Shown here: in pieces, positions 46,085-56,400 of the stretch
Layout of the letters: the number at the start of each line of letters is the position of its first letter
Numbering within the stretch: the stretch's first letter is position 1
NCBI GenBank assembly: GCA_030633305.1
Contig: DAOVTB010000005.1
Location: 1-59,037 of the forward strand
Reading direction: 5' to 3'
DNA length: 59,037 bases
Source: Candidatus Muiribacteriota bacterium
GTDB taxonomy: Bacteria > Muiribacteriota > DAOVTB01
Notes under the pieces: generated by a model
What the model was told of the DNA's origin: nothing
What the model saw: only the letters and a program-made list of their open reading frames with translations
The model's database searches: none
Made by a program: the position numbers and the translations under genes

Positions 46085-46265
46085 TCAGGCATGGTAATAA
46101 ACTTGCAGGGTGAAAGTCCCTGTATGTGCCGAGTTGATAGGAAACATTAGTGATTGGAAGGGTGTTGTGGGTAACTGGGCAATAGACTGGGAACGCCCAA
46201 AATATCAACCGTAACCCCATAGAGTAAATCAGGCAAGATGCAAGGAAAGCTCATATAAGATGCTT
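46085..46265 (+). mobile_element. Probable group II intron 5' remnant (domain I)
   Basis: The stretch reads like the conserved start of a bacterial group II intron: ACTTGCAGGGTGAAAGTCCC with the GGGTGAAAGTCCC hairpin, then AACATTAGTGATTGGAAGGG, GGGTAACTGGGCAATAGACT, GAACGCCCAAAATATCAACC and GGCAAGATGCAAGGAAAGCT. No intron-encoded reverse transcriptase and no domain V or VI follows, because the YjjX gene ends at 46281 on the other strand. It is therefore a truncated, non-mobile remnant or another structured RNA. Confidence 0.5.
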
Positions 46266-46280
46266 TTGGATTTAAACAAT

Positions 46281-46808
46281 TTAATATAATTCCGGGTTTT
46301 TAAATGGTATTAAAGCAAGTATTATTGCTTCTACGTAATAACTTGTTCTATCGATTACATTCCCAGTTAATATCCCTACTGCTCCCTGTTTTTGTTTCGA
46401 GTTTGTATGACCAAAAACTATATCGTCAGCTTCACCCAGTTCTTTTCCTTCATCTATAAGTTCAGCAACTTTTTTCGGAAGATAAAATGTACCTGTTCTG
46501 GCTTTTCCAATCTTCTGATTTGATTGCACTGTTATCCATGCCATACCCTGCATTTCATCATCGACTTTTTCGCAGCCGCCTTCAAGTCCAACCCAGAAAT
46601 CTGCATCAGGTATTTCTTTCTTAGCATTTTTTGATCTGTTTCTTGCACCTGCAAGTGTTTCCCTATTGTCCATTGGTTGATCTGAAACTCCTGAAAGCAC
46701 CGAAATGCCCTCATATATGAATTCTTCATCAGGGAACATCTTTTCAAAGCCGATTTTTACTGAATTGATTTTTACTGGATTAAGTGATGCAATAATTACT
46801 TTTTTCAT
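46281..46808 (-). CDS. yjjX: Inosine/xanthosine triphosphatase, YjjX type
   Basis: The product is 175 residues from the ATG at 46808, the usual family size. MKKVIIASLNPVKINSVKIG and GVSDQPMDNRETLAGARNR form the phosphate and base site. DADFWVGLEGG and GKARTGTFYLP follow, and GAVGILTGNVIDRTSYYVEA closes the fold. The enzyme removes non-canonical purine triphosphates such as ITP and XTP. The frame is open further upstream to 46934, but that part translates a family B repeat and is not counted. Confidence 0.85.
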   Translation of the reverse strand: MKKVIIASLNPVKINSVKIGFEKMFPDEEFIYEGISVLSGVSDQPMDNRETLAGARNRSKNAKKEIPDADFWVGLEGGCEKVDDEMQGMAWITVQSNQKIGKARTGTFYLPKKVAELIDEGKELGEADDIVFGHTNSKQKQGAVGILTGNVIDRTSYYVEAIILALIPFKNPELY

Positions 46809-46858
46809 TTTTCTCTGTGCCCTCTGTGTTAAATTCTTTGTTCCTTCGGGAAATCTAT

Positions 46859-46989
46859 ACCATTTTTCAAATTTTGGTAGATTAAAGCTAGCTGGCATTG
46901 GGGTCAGGGGACTGTGAATTTTTTTGAACTTCAAAGAAAATTAAAGTCCATCTTACCCCTTTTATATTAACTATTTTGTGTTTTCAATT
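46859..46989 (-). repeat. Intergenic repeat family B, copy 4
   Basis: It is the close twin of 45085-45214, differing at a handful of positions (for example CATTGGGG against CGCTGGGG). It lies between the YjjX gene and the fibronectin-type lipoprotein gene. Confidence 0.85.
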
Positions 46990-47065
46990 TTTTCACTTGC
47001 GTTCTCAGCGTTCTCTGCGCGAGTATTCTTTTTTTCTTTGTGCCTTAGTGCCTTTGTGTGAAATT
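46984..47065. repeat. Family D repeat copy
   Basis: The segment reads CTTGCGTTCTCAGCGTTCTC, TGCGCGAGTATTC and TTGTGCCTTAGTGCCTTTGT. It follows a family B copy directly. A further fragment, TCTCTGTGCCCTCTGTG, sits at about 46812, just before the YjjX start. Confidence 0.6.
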
Positions 47066-47071
47066 TTTCTT

Positions 47072-49090
47072 TTATTTACCAGCGAAGATGATTTTATCAA
47101 GTACCAGTCGTTGTAATTCACCATCTTCACATTCGACTGTAAATCCATTATTACCACCATTATCGTAATAAACTTTAAGGTAATAGTTTTCTTCTTCATC
47201 CAGTTCAATATCGGAATATGTACAATTGATGACTGATACTTCTTTAGTGAATTGAGCTTCATTGGTGAATTGTGCTTCAATGGTGAATTTCATTTCAGGA
47301 TTGTACCCATTAATATACATACTGGTTATTTCTGTTGCTTCAAGTTCACCAAATCCATCTTCACCGTAAAGGAAAGCTTTGTAATTACCTCGAAACTTGC
47401 TGTATTCAAAATACATGGTTATATCATAGTTTCCAGAAGGAATACTGGAAAGTGCGATAGTGTAATGATGTGATGTCATATTTCCACTTTCGCTTATATT
47501 TCCAGGTATGTAAGAAACAGCCCAGTTGTTACTGTAATTTGCGCCGGGGATAGACTTGAAGAATACATTGGAAGTGCTTCCCACAGTGTCGTTTACCGCT
47601 GGTGATGTTTGACTGGTTATCAGAGTTCCATTTTCTGCTTCAAAGATGATACGTGCATTTCTTGCAGCTCCCTTTGAATAATACGAAAATTCACTTTCGC
47701 CTGTTGCGTTTACAATAGTGATTCTATAATAATAGACAACTCCGGGTATTATTTCAGCATCGGTGTATACTAGGTCTATTCCTTCATCTTCAATTGATCC
47801 AATCTGGAAATATGGACCGTCAGTTTTGAACGAACGATAAATGTTGTAGCTCAGTGCATCAGTGGTAACCGTGTAAATATCATTCCATTTAAGTATAACT
47901 GAAGCGATGGTTGAGGCATGGTTGTCTACTCGAAAATTCAGGTCTGCATTGTTTGTTGTTGGATCGTTGACACCAATGTAACCCAGATTTGAAAGCTTAC
48001 TTTCATTTTCATACATATCTACAGCAGTTATCTTGTAGTAATAATTGGAGCTAACAGTATCTTTATAAGTATATGATGTGTTAGTTGCGATTCCCAGGAG
48101 CGTAAATATTCCCGGGCTTGTATTACTTCTGTAAATTTTGTAATAATGATGATCGGTATAGCTTGTACCATCACTGTTGAATAAAGGCATATTCCAGGTT
48201 ATAGTCCAATTACTGTTTCCAATTGAGTCAGTTTCAGATTTTACTGAGCTGATATGTGGAGGATTGGGGCTATCAATTGCATTTGAATATTCATCTTCAT
48301 TTTGTGGCTTATCGGGTTCATTCAGCAATAATGAGATAGAATTTGAAATCGGGCTTTTATTTCCAAGCTTACCAATTGCACGGATCCAGTATGTATAATT
48401 TCTGTTGTACTGGATGAATTTATCGGTAAATGAAGTCTGCTGTGGATTCAAAATAGCCAGTGGAATTTCTGGAGCTTCATTGTTATCATTGCGATAAATT
48501 TCATATCCATAAAGATCTGTTGATATAGATGTACCATCTTCATAGGCGGTAACTGGATCCCAATATATAGTTGCTTCATTTTTACCATGCACCCAGTGAA
48601 AGTTTTGCGGTGACATTAAACGTTTCAGAATTTCACCAGTGATTTTTACAAGTTGTGGAGCAGATTTTTTGCTCTCTACCATGTAAGTATCAAATGTAAC
48701 AACACTATATGAAAACTCAGTTCCTTTGACTAAATCAGTATTTGTATCAACAAAAAACTGTTCATTGCTGTTGGATTTTATCTGTGTAATGAAAGTATCT
48801 ACAAGCTTTTCTTTATTATTGTACTTAAACACCTTGTAGCCAGCTATATTGGTCTTTTTTATGGTCATCTCATCAGTAGTAACCGTTTTCCAGCGAATAG
48901 TTACTTTATATCTTTCTCCCCATATCTGTTCTACATCAATTGGCATCTCTGTCCAGATTGGTTTAGCTGGAGGATTATCAATGTCACGCTGGCTTGAACT
49001 AAGTAACGGATCAGTTCCTTCTCCACAGCCAATGATAAAAATCACAGACATAACGAGCAGAGTGAATATAAAAAAGATTTTTGCAGACAT
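47072..49090 (-). CDS. Fibronectin type III lipoprotein
   Basis: The product is 672 residues. A lipoprotein signal ends in FIIGCGEGTD. About four fibronectin-III domains follow, each with a Trp strand and a YKVFK-type strand: ERYKVTIRWKTVT/GYKVFKY, EATIYWDPVT/GYEIYRN, SNWTITWNMPL/YYKIYRS and ASVILKWND/YNIYRS. The C-terminal 170 residues (RIIFEAENGTLI, DITMYFEYSKF, LQRLVLDKIIFAGK) look like a beta-sandwich carbohydrate-binding module. It is probably a surface-anchored binding protein. The final repeat EAQFTNEAQFTKE is a short tandem duplication. No downstream partner. Confidence 0.8.
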   Translation of the reverse strand: MSAKIFFIFTLLVMSVIFIIGCGEGTDPLLSSSQRDIDNPPAKPIWTEMPIDVEQIWGERYKVTIRWKTVTTDEMTIKKTNIAGYKVFKYNNKEKLVDTFITQIKSNSNEQFFVDTNTDLVKGTEFSYSVVTFDTYMVESKKSAPQLVKITGEILKRLMSPQNFHWVHGKNEATIYWDPVTAYEDGTSISTDLYGYEIYRNDNNEAPEIPLAILNPQQTSFTDKFIQYNRNYTYWIRAIGKLGNKSPISNSISLLLNEPDKPQNEDEYSNAIDSPNPPHISSVKSETDSIGNSNWTITWNMPLFNSDGTSYTDHHYYKIYRSNTSPGIFTLLGIATNTSYTYKDTVSSNYYYKITAVDMYENESKLSNLGYIGVNDPTTNNADLNFRVDNHASTIASVILKWNDIYTVTTDALSYNIYRSFKTDGPYFQIGSIEDEGIDLVYTDAEIIPGVVYYYRITIVNATGESEFSYYSKGAARNARIIFEAENGTLITSQTSPAVNDTVGSTSNVFFKSIPGANYSNNWAVSYIPGNISESGNMTSHHYTIALSSIPSGNYDITMYFEYSKFRGNYKAFLYGEDGFGELEATEITSMYINGYNPEMKFTIEAQFTNEAQFTKEVSVINCTYSDIELDEEENYYLKVYYDNGGNNGFTVECEDGELQRLVLDKIIFAGK

Positions 49091-49362
49091 ACGACAGTAT
49101 CCTTAATAATAGAATTAATTATTCAAGTTATCGGTAAGTTTGGCTGTAAATATTAATTCCTCTAGTAATATAAAACAATAAAATATTGAAGATGATATAA
49201 TAAAAATAGACATTAATTTTAAAGGAATTCCAGGTTTGTAACATTTTTTTACAATATTGTCTTTTTCTGGAAACAATTTTTACCGAAACTGTTAAAGAAC
49301 AAAAGATAGAATTCATGGTAAAATATAAATAAATTTTACTATTTCAACGGGAGATACATTCA

Positions 49363-52300
49363 ATGAGATCACTTTTTACTTTTTTTACGAAACGGCATTT
49401 GCTGGCAAATGTACTTACCGTAGCATTGATAATTTTAGGAACAAGATCATTATTAACAATAAATAGAGAAGAATTCCCAAATATCATATCAGGTCTGGTC
49501 AGTGTAAATACCATTTATCGTGGCGCATCTCCTGAGGATGTTGAATTAAATGTTACGAATAAAATTGAAGATTCTCTGAAGGATGTTTCAGATATAAGCA
49601 GTTTTGATTCTACATCAATGGAAAACAAGTCAACAGTTTCAATTGAAATTGAAGAAGGTGCAGATGAAGATAAGGTTTATAACGACATTATTGATGCTGT
49701 TAACAGAGTCAGTGATCTTCCAGTAGATGCAGAACAGCCTGTAATAGCAATGCGTACACCAAACAGGGTTGCAATGAGCATAGGTATAAGCAGCAAAGTG
49801 TTCAGTTATAAGGATCTCAGAAAATATGCACGGTCTATTGAAAAAAAAATTATGGATCTGCCATTGGTAGGAAGCATAACATTGAGTGGTTCAAGGGATA
49901 GGGAAATACGCATTGAGGTATCTCTTGATAAAATGGTGGGTTTTGGAGTATCGCTTAATGAAATAAAAAATGCAATAAATAGTAGAAATATTCGATCGTC
50001 AGGAGGATCGCTGGAATCATATACTGATCAGAAAAATGTAATTACACTTTCACGTTTTACAACTCCTGGAGAAGTAAAAAATGTAATTATTAAATCTAAT
50101 TCTGAAGGTTCTATCATTTATTTAAAAGATGTAGCTGATATATATGATGATTTTGTTACACAGACAGAGTTATACCGAGTTAACGGAGTATCAACTATAA
50201 CTATGGAAATTGGCAAAAAGGACTCTGCAGATATTATACGAGCAGCTGATTCTATCAAAAAATTGATAGATGAAGAAAAAAAAGGAGTAGCTGATGTAAA
50301 ATTCCTTATTATAAAAGATGGTTCTAAAACTGTAAGTGATAAATTCGAGATAGTTAAAACGAATGGTTTGATTGGCCTACTTCTGGTCCTTGTTGTTTTA
50401 GCATTATTTTTAAGTATTCATGCTTCGTTCTGGGTGGCAATGGGAATCCCTGTATCACTATTAGGTGTAATTACTTTATTACCATTTTTCAATGTCGAAC
50501 TTGATAGTCTTACACTTGCTGCAATGGTTATTGTAATTGGTATTATAGTAGATGATGCTATTGTAATCGTTGAAAATATTTTCAGGCATTATGAAGAAGG
50601 AAAAGAACCATTACAAGCAGCGATTGACGGAACAGTTGAAGTGGGATTACCCGTATTTACAACCGTTGCAACTACAATACTTGCTTTTCTTCCAATGTTC
50701 TTTATTAAAGGAATATTAGGAAAATTTATTTATGTTGTTCCATTAACTGTTGTTCTCTCCCTCATTGTTTCCATGTTAGAAGCATTTTTCATACTTCCGG
50801 CCCATATCCTCAAAGGACTTAAAAAAAATAAACAAAAAGATGCAGGAAAAAACTGGTTTGTTCCATTTCGAAATGCTTTTGAATTTTTATTAAAAGATGT
50901 TCTTAAGTTTCGATATGCAAGTCTTTTCATCGCTATGTTCTTACTTGTAGTGTCATTAGGATATGCAAAGAATTTTATTAAATTCAAATTATTTGATAGA
51001 TCCAGAGTCGTTGATTCTATCGATATAAGCTTAGAAATGCCAATAGGAACTTCACTTATGGCTACAAGCGCAAAGGGATTAGAATTTGAAGCTATATTGA
51101 AAAAATTTCCCAAAACAGAAATTTCATCGTACTACATGAAAGTAGGTAGAGGAGGTACACGAGGTTCAACTGGAACGCATCTGGCAACACTTACATTGTA
51201 CCCCGCATCTGATAAGATACTTTCAAGATCAATAAATGAAATCACATATGATTTGAATACTAAATTTACAAAAGTAAAAGGCGTTAAAAAACTTACTATT
51301 GGAACAACTACCAGAGGCCCCAAAATGGGAAGACCACTAGAAGTCATGATAAAAGGATCCCAAGGTGGATCGAGAAACAGGGTAATTATAGAAGTTATGG
51401 AATTTTTAAACAATATAAATGGCATCTCTGGAATGGATATTGATACAAAAGCCGGGAAAGAAGAAATTGTAATTATACCAAACTATACGTTACTGGCAAG
51501 ATATGGACTTAAAGTATCCGATCTGGCTCAAACTGTGCGATTAGCCTATGATGGCGAAATCGCAACAGTCAACAGATATGGAGATGAAGATGTTGATTTC
51601 AGAGTCATAATGCAGAAAACATTTCGTGAAAATATAGAGCAGCTAAAGTTGCTTAAAGTTCCTGATTCAAAAGGAAATCTTATCGATCTTGGTGAAATTG
51701 CTGATTTTTCAATAAGACCTGGCGTTTATGCAATTTATCATGAAAATGGCGAATCAGCCGTAACAATTTCGGCTGATATAAATCAGAAAATGGTTACTTC
51801 TATCGAAGTAATTAAAAAGATTAAAGCTCATTTTGATTATGAATACATGAAAAAATATTCTGGAATCAGAATTGATATTGGTGGAGAGGCGAAAAATACC
51901 CGACAAATGCTTATTGATATGGGTATATCATTTCTTATGGCCGTCATTGGAATATATGCTCTTTTAATGCTTCAATTCAATTCTCTTGCCCAGCCATTGA
52001 TCGTCATGCTAGCTATACCTTTTGGCCTGACCGGAGTAATTCTGGCATATGGTCTGCAAGGTTTTATGACCATGTCCATGTTTGCTGGCATAGGAGTAAT
52101 CGGACTCATTGGAGTAGTTGTTAATGATTCTTTAGTCATGGTCGATCATCTGAATTCAATCAAAAAAAGTAGTGGCTTAGATGACTCTGTCAGTTTTATT
52201 GCAAAAGGAGCGGCAAACAGATTGAGACCTGTTTTAGTCACAACTGTTACTACCGTTGCCGGGCTTCTTCCACTTGCTTATGGAATAGGTGGTAAAGATC

Positions 52301-52440
52301 CCATGATGGCAGATATGGCAATGTCAATGGGGTGGGGTCTATTGTTTGCAACACCTGTAACTCTTTTGATTTTACCATGTTTGTACATGATTGGTGAAGA
52401 TCTTGGAAATATATTTAACAGAAAATCGGAGGAAAAATGA
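49363..52440 (+). CDS. RND-family efflux pump, inner-membrane transporter
   Basis: The product is 1025 residues, the standard length. It begins MRSLFTFFTKRHLLANVLTV, with the first membrane helix. The two periplasmic porter domains and 12 membrane helices can be followed, with GIIVDDAIVIVENIF in helix 4, which holds the proton-relay aspartates, and NDSLVMVDHLNSI in helix 10. Family relatives export drugs, detergents, heavy metals or lipids by proton exchange. This one belongs to the HAE1/AcrB-like branch. The adaptor gene overlaps by four bases downstream. CGGGAG precedes the start. The substrate cannot be read from sequence. Confidence 0.92.
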   Translation: MRSLFTFFTKRHLLANVLTVALIILGTRSLLTINREEFPNIISGLVSVNTIYRGASPEDVELNVTNKIEDSLKDVSDISSFDSTSMENKSTVSIEIEEGADEDKVYNDIIDAVNRVSDLPVDAEQPVIAMRTPNRVAMSIGISSKVFSYKDLRKYARSIEKKIMDLPLVGSITLSGSRDREIRIEVSLDKMVGFGVSLNEIKNAINSRNIRSSGGSLESYTDQKNVITLSRFTTPGEVKNVIIKSNSEGSIIYLKDVADIYDDFVTQTELYRVNGVSTITMEIGKKDSADIIRAADSIKKLIDEEKKGVADVKFLIIKDGSKTVSDKFEIVKTNGLIGLLLVLVVLALFLSIHASFWVAMGIPVSLLGVITLLPFFNVELDSLTLAAMVIVIGIIVDDAIVIVENIFRHYEEGKEPLQAAIDGTVEVGLPVFTTVATTILAFLPMFFIKGILGKFIYVVPLTVVLSLIVSMLEAFFILPAHILKGLKKNKQKDAGKNWFVPFRNAFEFLLKDVLKFRYASLFIAMFLLVVSLGYAKNFIKFKLFDRSRVVDSIDISLEMPIGTSLMATSAKGLEFEAILKKFPKTEISSYYMKVGRGGTRGSTGTHLATLTLYPASDKILSRSINEITYDLNTKFTKVKGVKKLTIGTTTRGPKMGRPLEVMIKGSQGGSRNRVIIEVMEFLNNINGISGMDIDTKAGKEEIVIIPNYTLLARYGLKVSDLAQTVRLAYDGEIATVNRYGDEDVDFRVIMQKTFRENIEQLKLLKVPDSKGNLIDLGEIADFSIRPGVYAIYHENGESAVTISADINQKMVTSIEVIKKIKAHFDYEYMKKYSGIRIDIGGEAKNTRQMLIDMGISFLMAVIGIYALLMLQFNSLAQPLIVMLAIPFGLTGVILAYGLQGFMTMSMFAGIGVIGLIGVVVNDSLVMVDHLNSIKKSSGLDDSVSFIAKGAANRLRPVLVTTVTTVAGLLPLAYGIGGKDPMMADMAMSMGWGLLFATPVTLLILPCLYMIGEDLGNIFNRKSEEK

Positions 52441-53390
52441 ATAAAACTTTTAGAAATAATACACTGGGAATTATATTAGCAATTTTAATTTTTGCAGGTT
52501 TTATTGGAGCTTTTCAATTAGGAAGAAATTCAGTAAGGAGCAGTAATCAGAAATTTATTGCAAATAAAGATAAAAAAACTAAAGATAGCAAAAAAAACAC
52601 CAAAGCTGTAATTCCTGAATTATTAAAGCAGGAAAATGTTATAACTTCAATTTTTTATGGAACCGCTGCACCAGTTCAACAAGCGAATGTCCAGAGTACT
52701 CAAGGTGGAGAAATAACATTTCTCTCAGGAGATATTGGGAAAAAAGTTGCTGAAGGTGAAGAAATCGTTAAATTTGATAATACTGCATTGCTACTTGAAA
52801 TCAAAAAAGCTGATTCAGAAAAAAAAGCTGCTCTTCAGCAGATAAAACAAACAAAATCAGCTTTTGAAACTACAAGAAAAGAAAAAAATAGAATCCTTGG
52901 ATTAAAGAAAAAAGGCATGGTTTCTGAATCAGAAGCAGATTCTATTGTAAACCAGTATCGAACTTCAGAAACTAATCTTAGCAGGGCGAGGGAAAGTGCA
53001 ATTCAAATAGGAGTCCGAATACAATTATTGAACGAAAGTTTGAAAGATTGTGTTGTAACTTCTCCTATAAATGGAATAATTGACTCAAGGCATTATAATC
53101 TTAAGGAAATCTATAAAGCCGGAGATACTATTTTCCACGTAGTAGATATAGATAAAATCTACCTCATTGTAAAAATACCTGAAGTCATGATCAATAAAAT
53201 GTATATTGGTAAAAAAACTGACATAAAGTTTGAAGCCATACCGGATACTGTTTATTCAGGAATTGTACAAAAAATTCCTCCTGGTCAGGGAAGTGATTAT
53301 CGAAGTTATTCAATTGAAGTATTGATAGATAATGTAGATCATAAAATAAGACCTGGTATGTTTGGAAAAGCTGAATTTAATAACCAGTAA
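52437..53390 (+). CDS. RND efflux adaptor (membrane fusion protein)
   Basis: The product is 317 residues, short for an adaptor. An N-terminal membrane anchor (about 10-28) is followed by a Lys-rich region, a lipoyl-like half (NVQSTQGGEITFLSGDIGKKV, VAEGEEIVKFD), a coiled-coil hairpin (about 115-200) and the second lipoyl half DCVVTSPINGIIDSRHYN. The C-terminal barrel (LIVKIPEVMI, IRPGMFGKAEF) ends the protein. The start overlaps the pump stop. Most RND operons place the adaptor first; here the order is reversed. No outer-membrane channel gene follows, as the next gene is convergent. Confidence 0.88.
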   Translation: MNKTFRNNTLGIILAILIFAGFIGAFQLGRNSVRSSNQKFIANKDKKTKDSKKNTKAVIPELLKQENVITSIFYGTAAPVQQANVQSTQGGEITFLSGDIGKKVAEGEEIVKFDNTALLLEIKKADSEKKAALQQIKQTKSAFETTRKEKNRILGLKKKGMVSESEADSIVNQYRTSETNLSRARESAIQIGVRIQLLNESLKDCVVTSPINGIIDSRHYNLKEIYKAGDTIFHVVDIDKIYLIVKIPEVMINKMYIGKKTDIKFEAIPDTVYSGIVQKIPPGQGSDYRSYSIEVLIDNVDHKIRPGMFGKAEFNNQ

Positions 53391-53406
53391 TATCTACATT
53401 AGCCTG

Positions 53407-56400
53407 TCACCTTTTTGTGCTTTCAATGGCATGAACTTTTATTGTGGATTTAAGTACAGGGCCGACTTCAAATGAAAAATATCTTTTATTGTTAAAGGTA
53501 TTTCCATTCCAGTCAGTTGCGGTATCTGTAATCCAACCATCTAAAATATAACCATCTTCATCTGGTTTTGTAAAAATTACATACTTGCTTGCTTTTCCAT
53601 TTGTGAAAGGAAAATCTGACTTGTCAAAATTTAATGTTGCTTTTGCCGTTAAAGAACTTCCGCAAATATTATCTACTCCAATTAATGTGATCTTAATCCT
53701 GTTCATAACCATAACCGGTTTAAGTGTTTTAACAGAGATGTTTTTGTTATTGTCTTCTTTTGGAAAAGGATTATCAATTTTAGAAGTATCAATATCTCCA
53801 ATTTTTTTATCCTTAAACACCCAGTCACCTTTATTATAGTGAGTAAAATAATAAATTATGTCAGTTGGGCTGTATGTTTTCAGATAAGTTGAATTTTTTA
53901 TGTTTCGCGGAAGAAAATCCTGATTGCCAGTTGAAAGAGAATTATTTTCAAATATCATAAATACGTTAGGTTGTTTATTATCCATTATATTTGTTGTGGC
54001 TAATGAAACAATTTTTCTATTTCCACTACCATCACTCACTGTAACCTGAGTGTTTAAACCTGTAATATTAGCATCTGGTACATCAGTGCTCCAATTATAT
54101 GATTTGAAATCATATGAAACATATTTAAAAAGTTTTTTCATATCCAGAGTCAATGAAAAATACGATTTTTTAGAATCCTTAGTTCCACCATAATCATCAG
54201 CAGTAAGGACTATATCAGAACCGGAAAAACCACTTTGAAAATAGTCACTAGCAATACTTCCCATATTTGTAATATCTTTCGGGACTGAAATTGTATTTAA
54301 ATTTGAAGTATTATAATAGTCCGTCCAAAAATTGTAAGTTAGATTTGAGGCAGAAAACTTGCTGATCATATCCTGAATAGATGTATATCCCATACTGGTA
54401 ATCATTGTTGGACTGACTCCTGGTATTACTGCGTCATATCTTAAACGCGCATAAAAATCTTGAGTATGTTTTATTTTATACCCTGAAGTAGTATCGTCAC
54501 TGACAAAACCATTGAATGTTGGATTTGTATTCGAAGGAGAGTTCCCTTGAGAAACATATCCATAGCTTAAGGAAAATGCAGTTTGAGGTTTGTTTCCGAA
54601 TGGATTATCATCTTCAAAATAAATTTTAATTTTTGAAGGATTATAAATCGCTGTAGAATCAAGACTTGTTGGTACTATATTTGAAATAGAAGAATTAAAA
54701 GTACTTCCTGGGATATCCCAGTTTATGCTGTCGCGCGAGGTGAAATAAAATCCTCCAATAGGGTGTTCATTACCATTTACGAATGCAACTGAACTTTTAG
54801 TAACAATATCATCACCTGACAAAATGTCTCTTACCATGACTTTTGCATCACCAGTCAGAGTCACAATTCCAAAAAACTTCATATTCTGTTCCAGTTTGAT
54901 ATCATTTCCATTATCATCTTTTATAGTGACTTTAATAATTGCATCATAGCTATACTGTCTTGTTGCCTTCATTCTGATTGTATACAGTTCAGGTTCAGTA
55001 GGAATACTTAAAAACTCGCTCTCATCAACTGGAGTCGAAGGATCATCTAGTCCTGTTGTGAACATAAAATCTGCATCCAGAGCGGATCCGCCTATGTTGC
55101 TACTGGATTTGTAGATTGGTTTTCCGCCAATCTTAACATTTCCTTTATTAAGATAATAATCAATGCTTAACTGAACAGCAGTAGTCCATTGTAAAGTAGA
55201 AGGATTGTAATTGGCCAAATCGGGTTTAGGCGGTTTGGCTTTTTTCATGATTTCTACTTTATTTTTTGCAGCATCTGAAATTGGATCCTTCAATTGCCAA
55301 GTCACCTGAGAATCTTCATCGACTACAAATTTTTGATTTCCAGTATCTATAACCGGTCCTGATTTTGCAACAATAATACCATCAGGAGGAGCTGGTGGTG
55401 AAGACACTACGCAAAATCTGTGATGAGCCCAGTTGGTATTTCCTAATCCTAAGGCATTTAGTTTTGGATTTTGTGGATAATATCTCTTAGGACCTGTAAT
55501 TGCACATTTATTATTAGCTGTACCAAGAAAAACAGTTTTATTAAACTGCCATCTATCTGATTCAGAACTTGTAGGACCCAATAAATCATAATCAAACCAT
55601 GAATATTTGGAAGCTACAAATAAATCGTATACTCCACCTTCCAGGTAGACACCAAAAATAGGACTGTCAGACTCAATACTGAATAATTCACGGCCTACAC
55701 CGCTATTCTTAATAGTGTAATCTTCACCATATTTATTTACAGCCTGATACAAGAACCAGATATAATGCGGGTAATCTTTTTGTCCATCACCATTTACATC
55801 AGATTCATCAATAATTGGGGTATTTGTATTATCCATATACGAAAAGTTCAAACTGCTTACAAAACCGCCCTTAAATATTTTTGACTGAGTAAGAGTTGGT
55901 TGATTTGACCATTTTACATTGACTTGAACATTACCAGTAGGTGTAGTAATAATGTCATAAAGTCCAGAAGGACCAAAAGTTTTGTCGGCAAGAGAGTTTG
56001 AAGATGGATCACTTAATCCGTCACTGCTATCACGTTTAGTCCCACTTCTTGTATTAATTGCACGATTTCCGATATTTGAGGATTTCCAATCCTTGATTGA
56101 AGGAAGTGGATAATTTTCAACTGCAAACAGAAATAATTTGTTGTCCAGTAAACCGTACTGAGTATAATTACCACTTGAATCCTTAGTTGCATAAAACCCA
56201 GGATTTGTTGAATAAGTTTTATAGGAAAAGCTGTTAACATGGTTAATAGAATTGCCATTGATTTCATAAGGCCCGTCAATATCAAGTTTTCCGATCGTAT
56301 TCCCTATGACTTTTGGTGGTACAGCATAATTGATTGCTGTAATTTCCAAATCAAGATTGGAGTTATCACTGTTTTTCAAGACTGGATTCCCTATTACTTG

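Noticed and set aside
46809-46934. 42-codon N-terminal extension of the YjjX protein
   Set aside because: It translates family B and D repeat sequence; YjjX proteins begin at MKKVIIASLNP.
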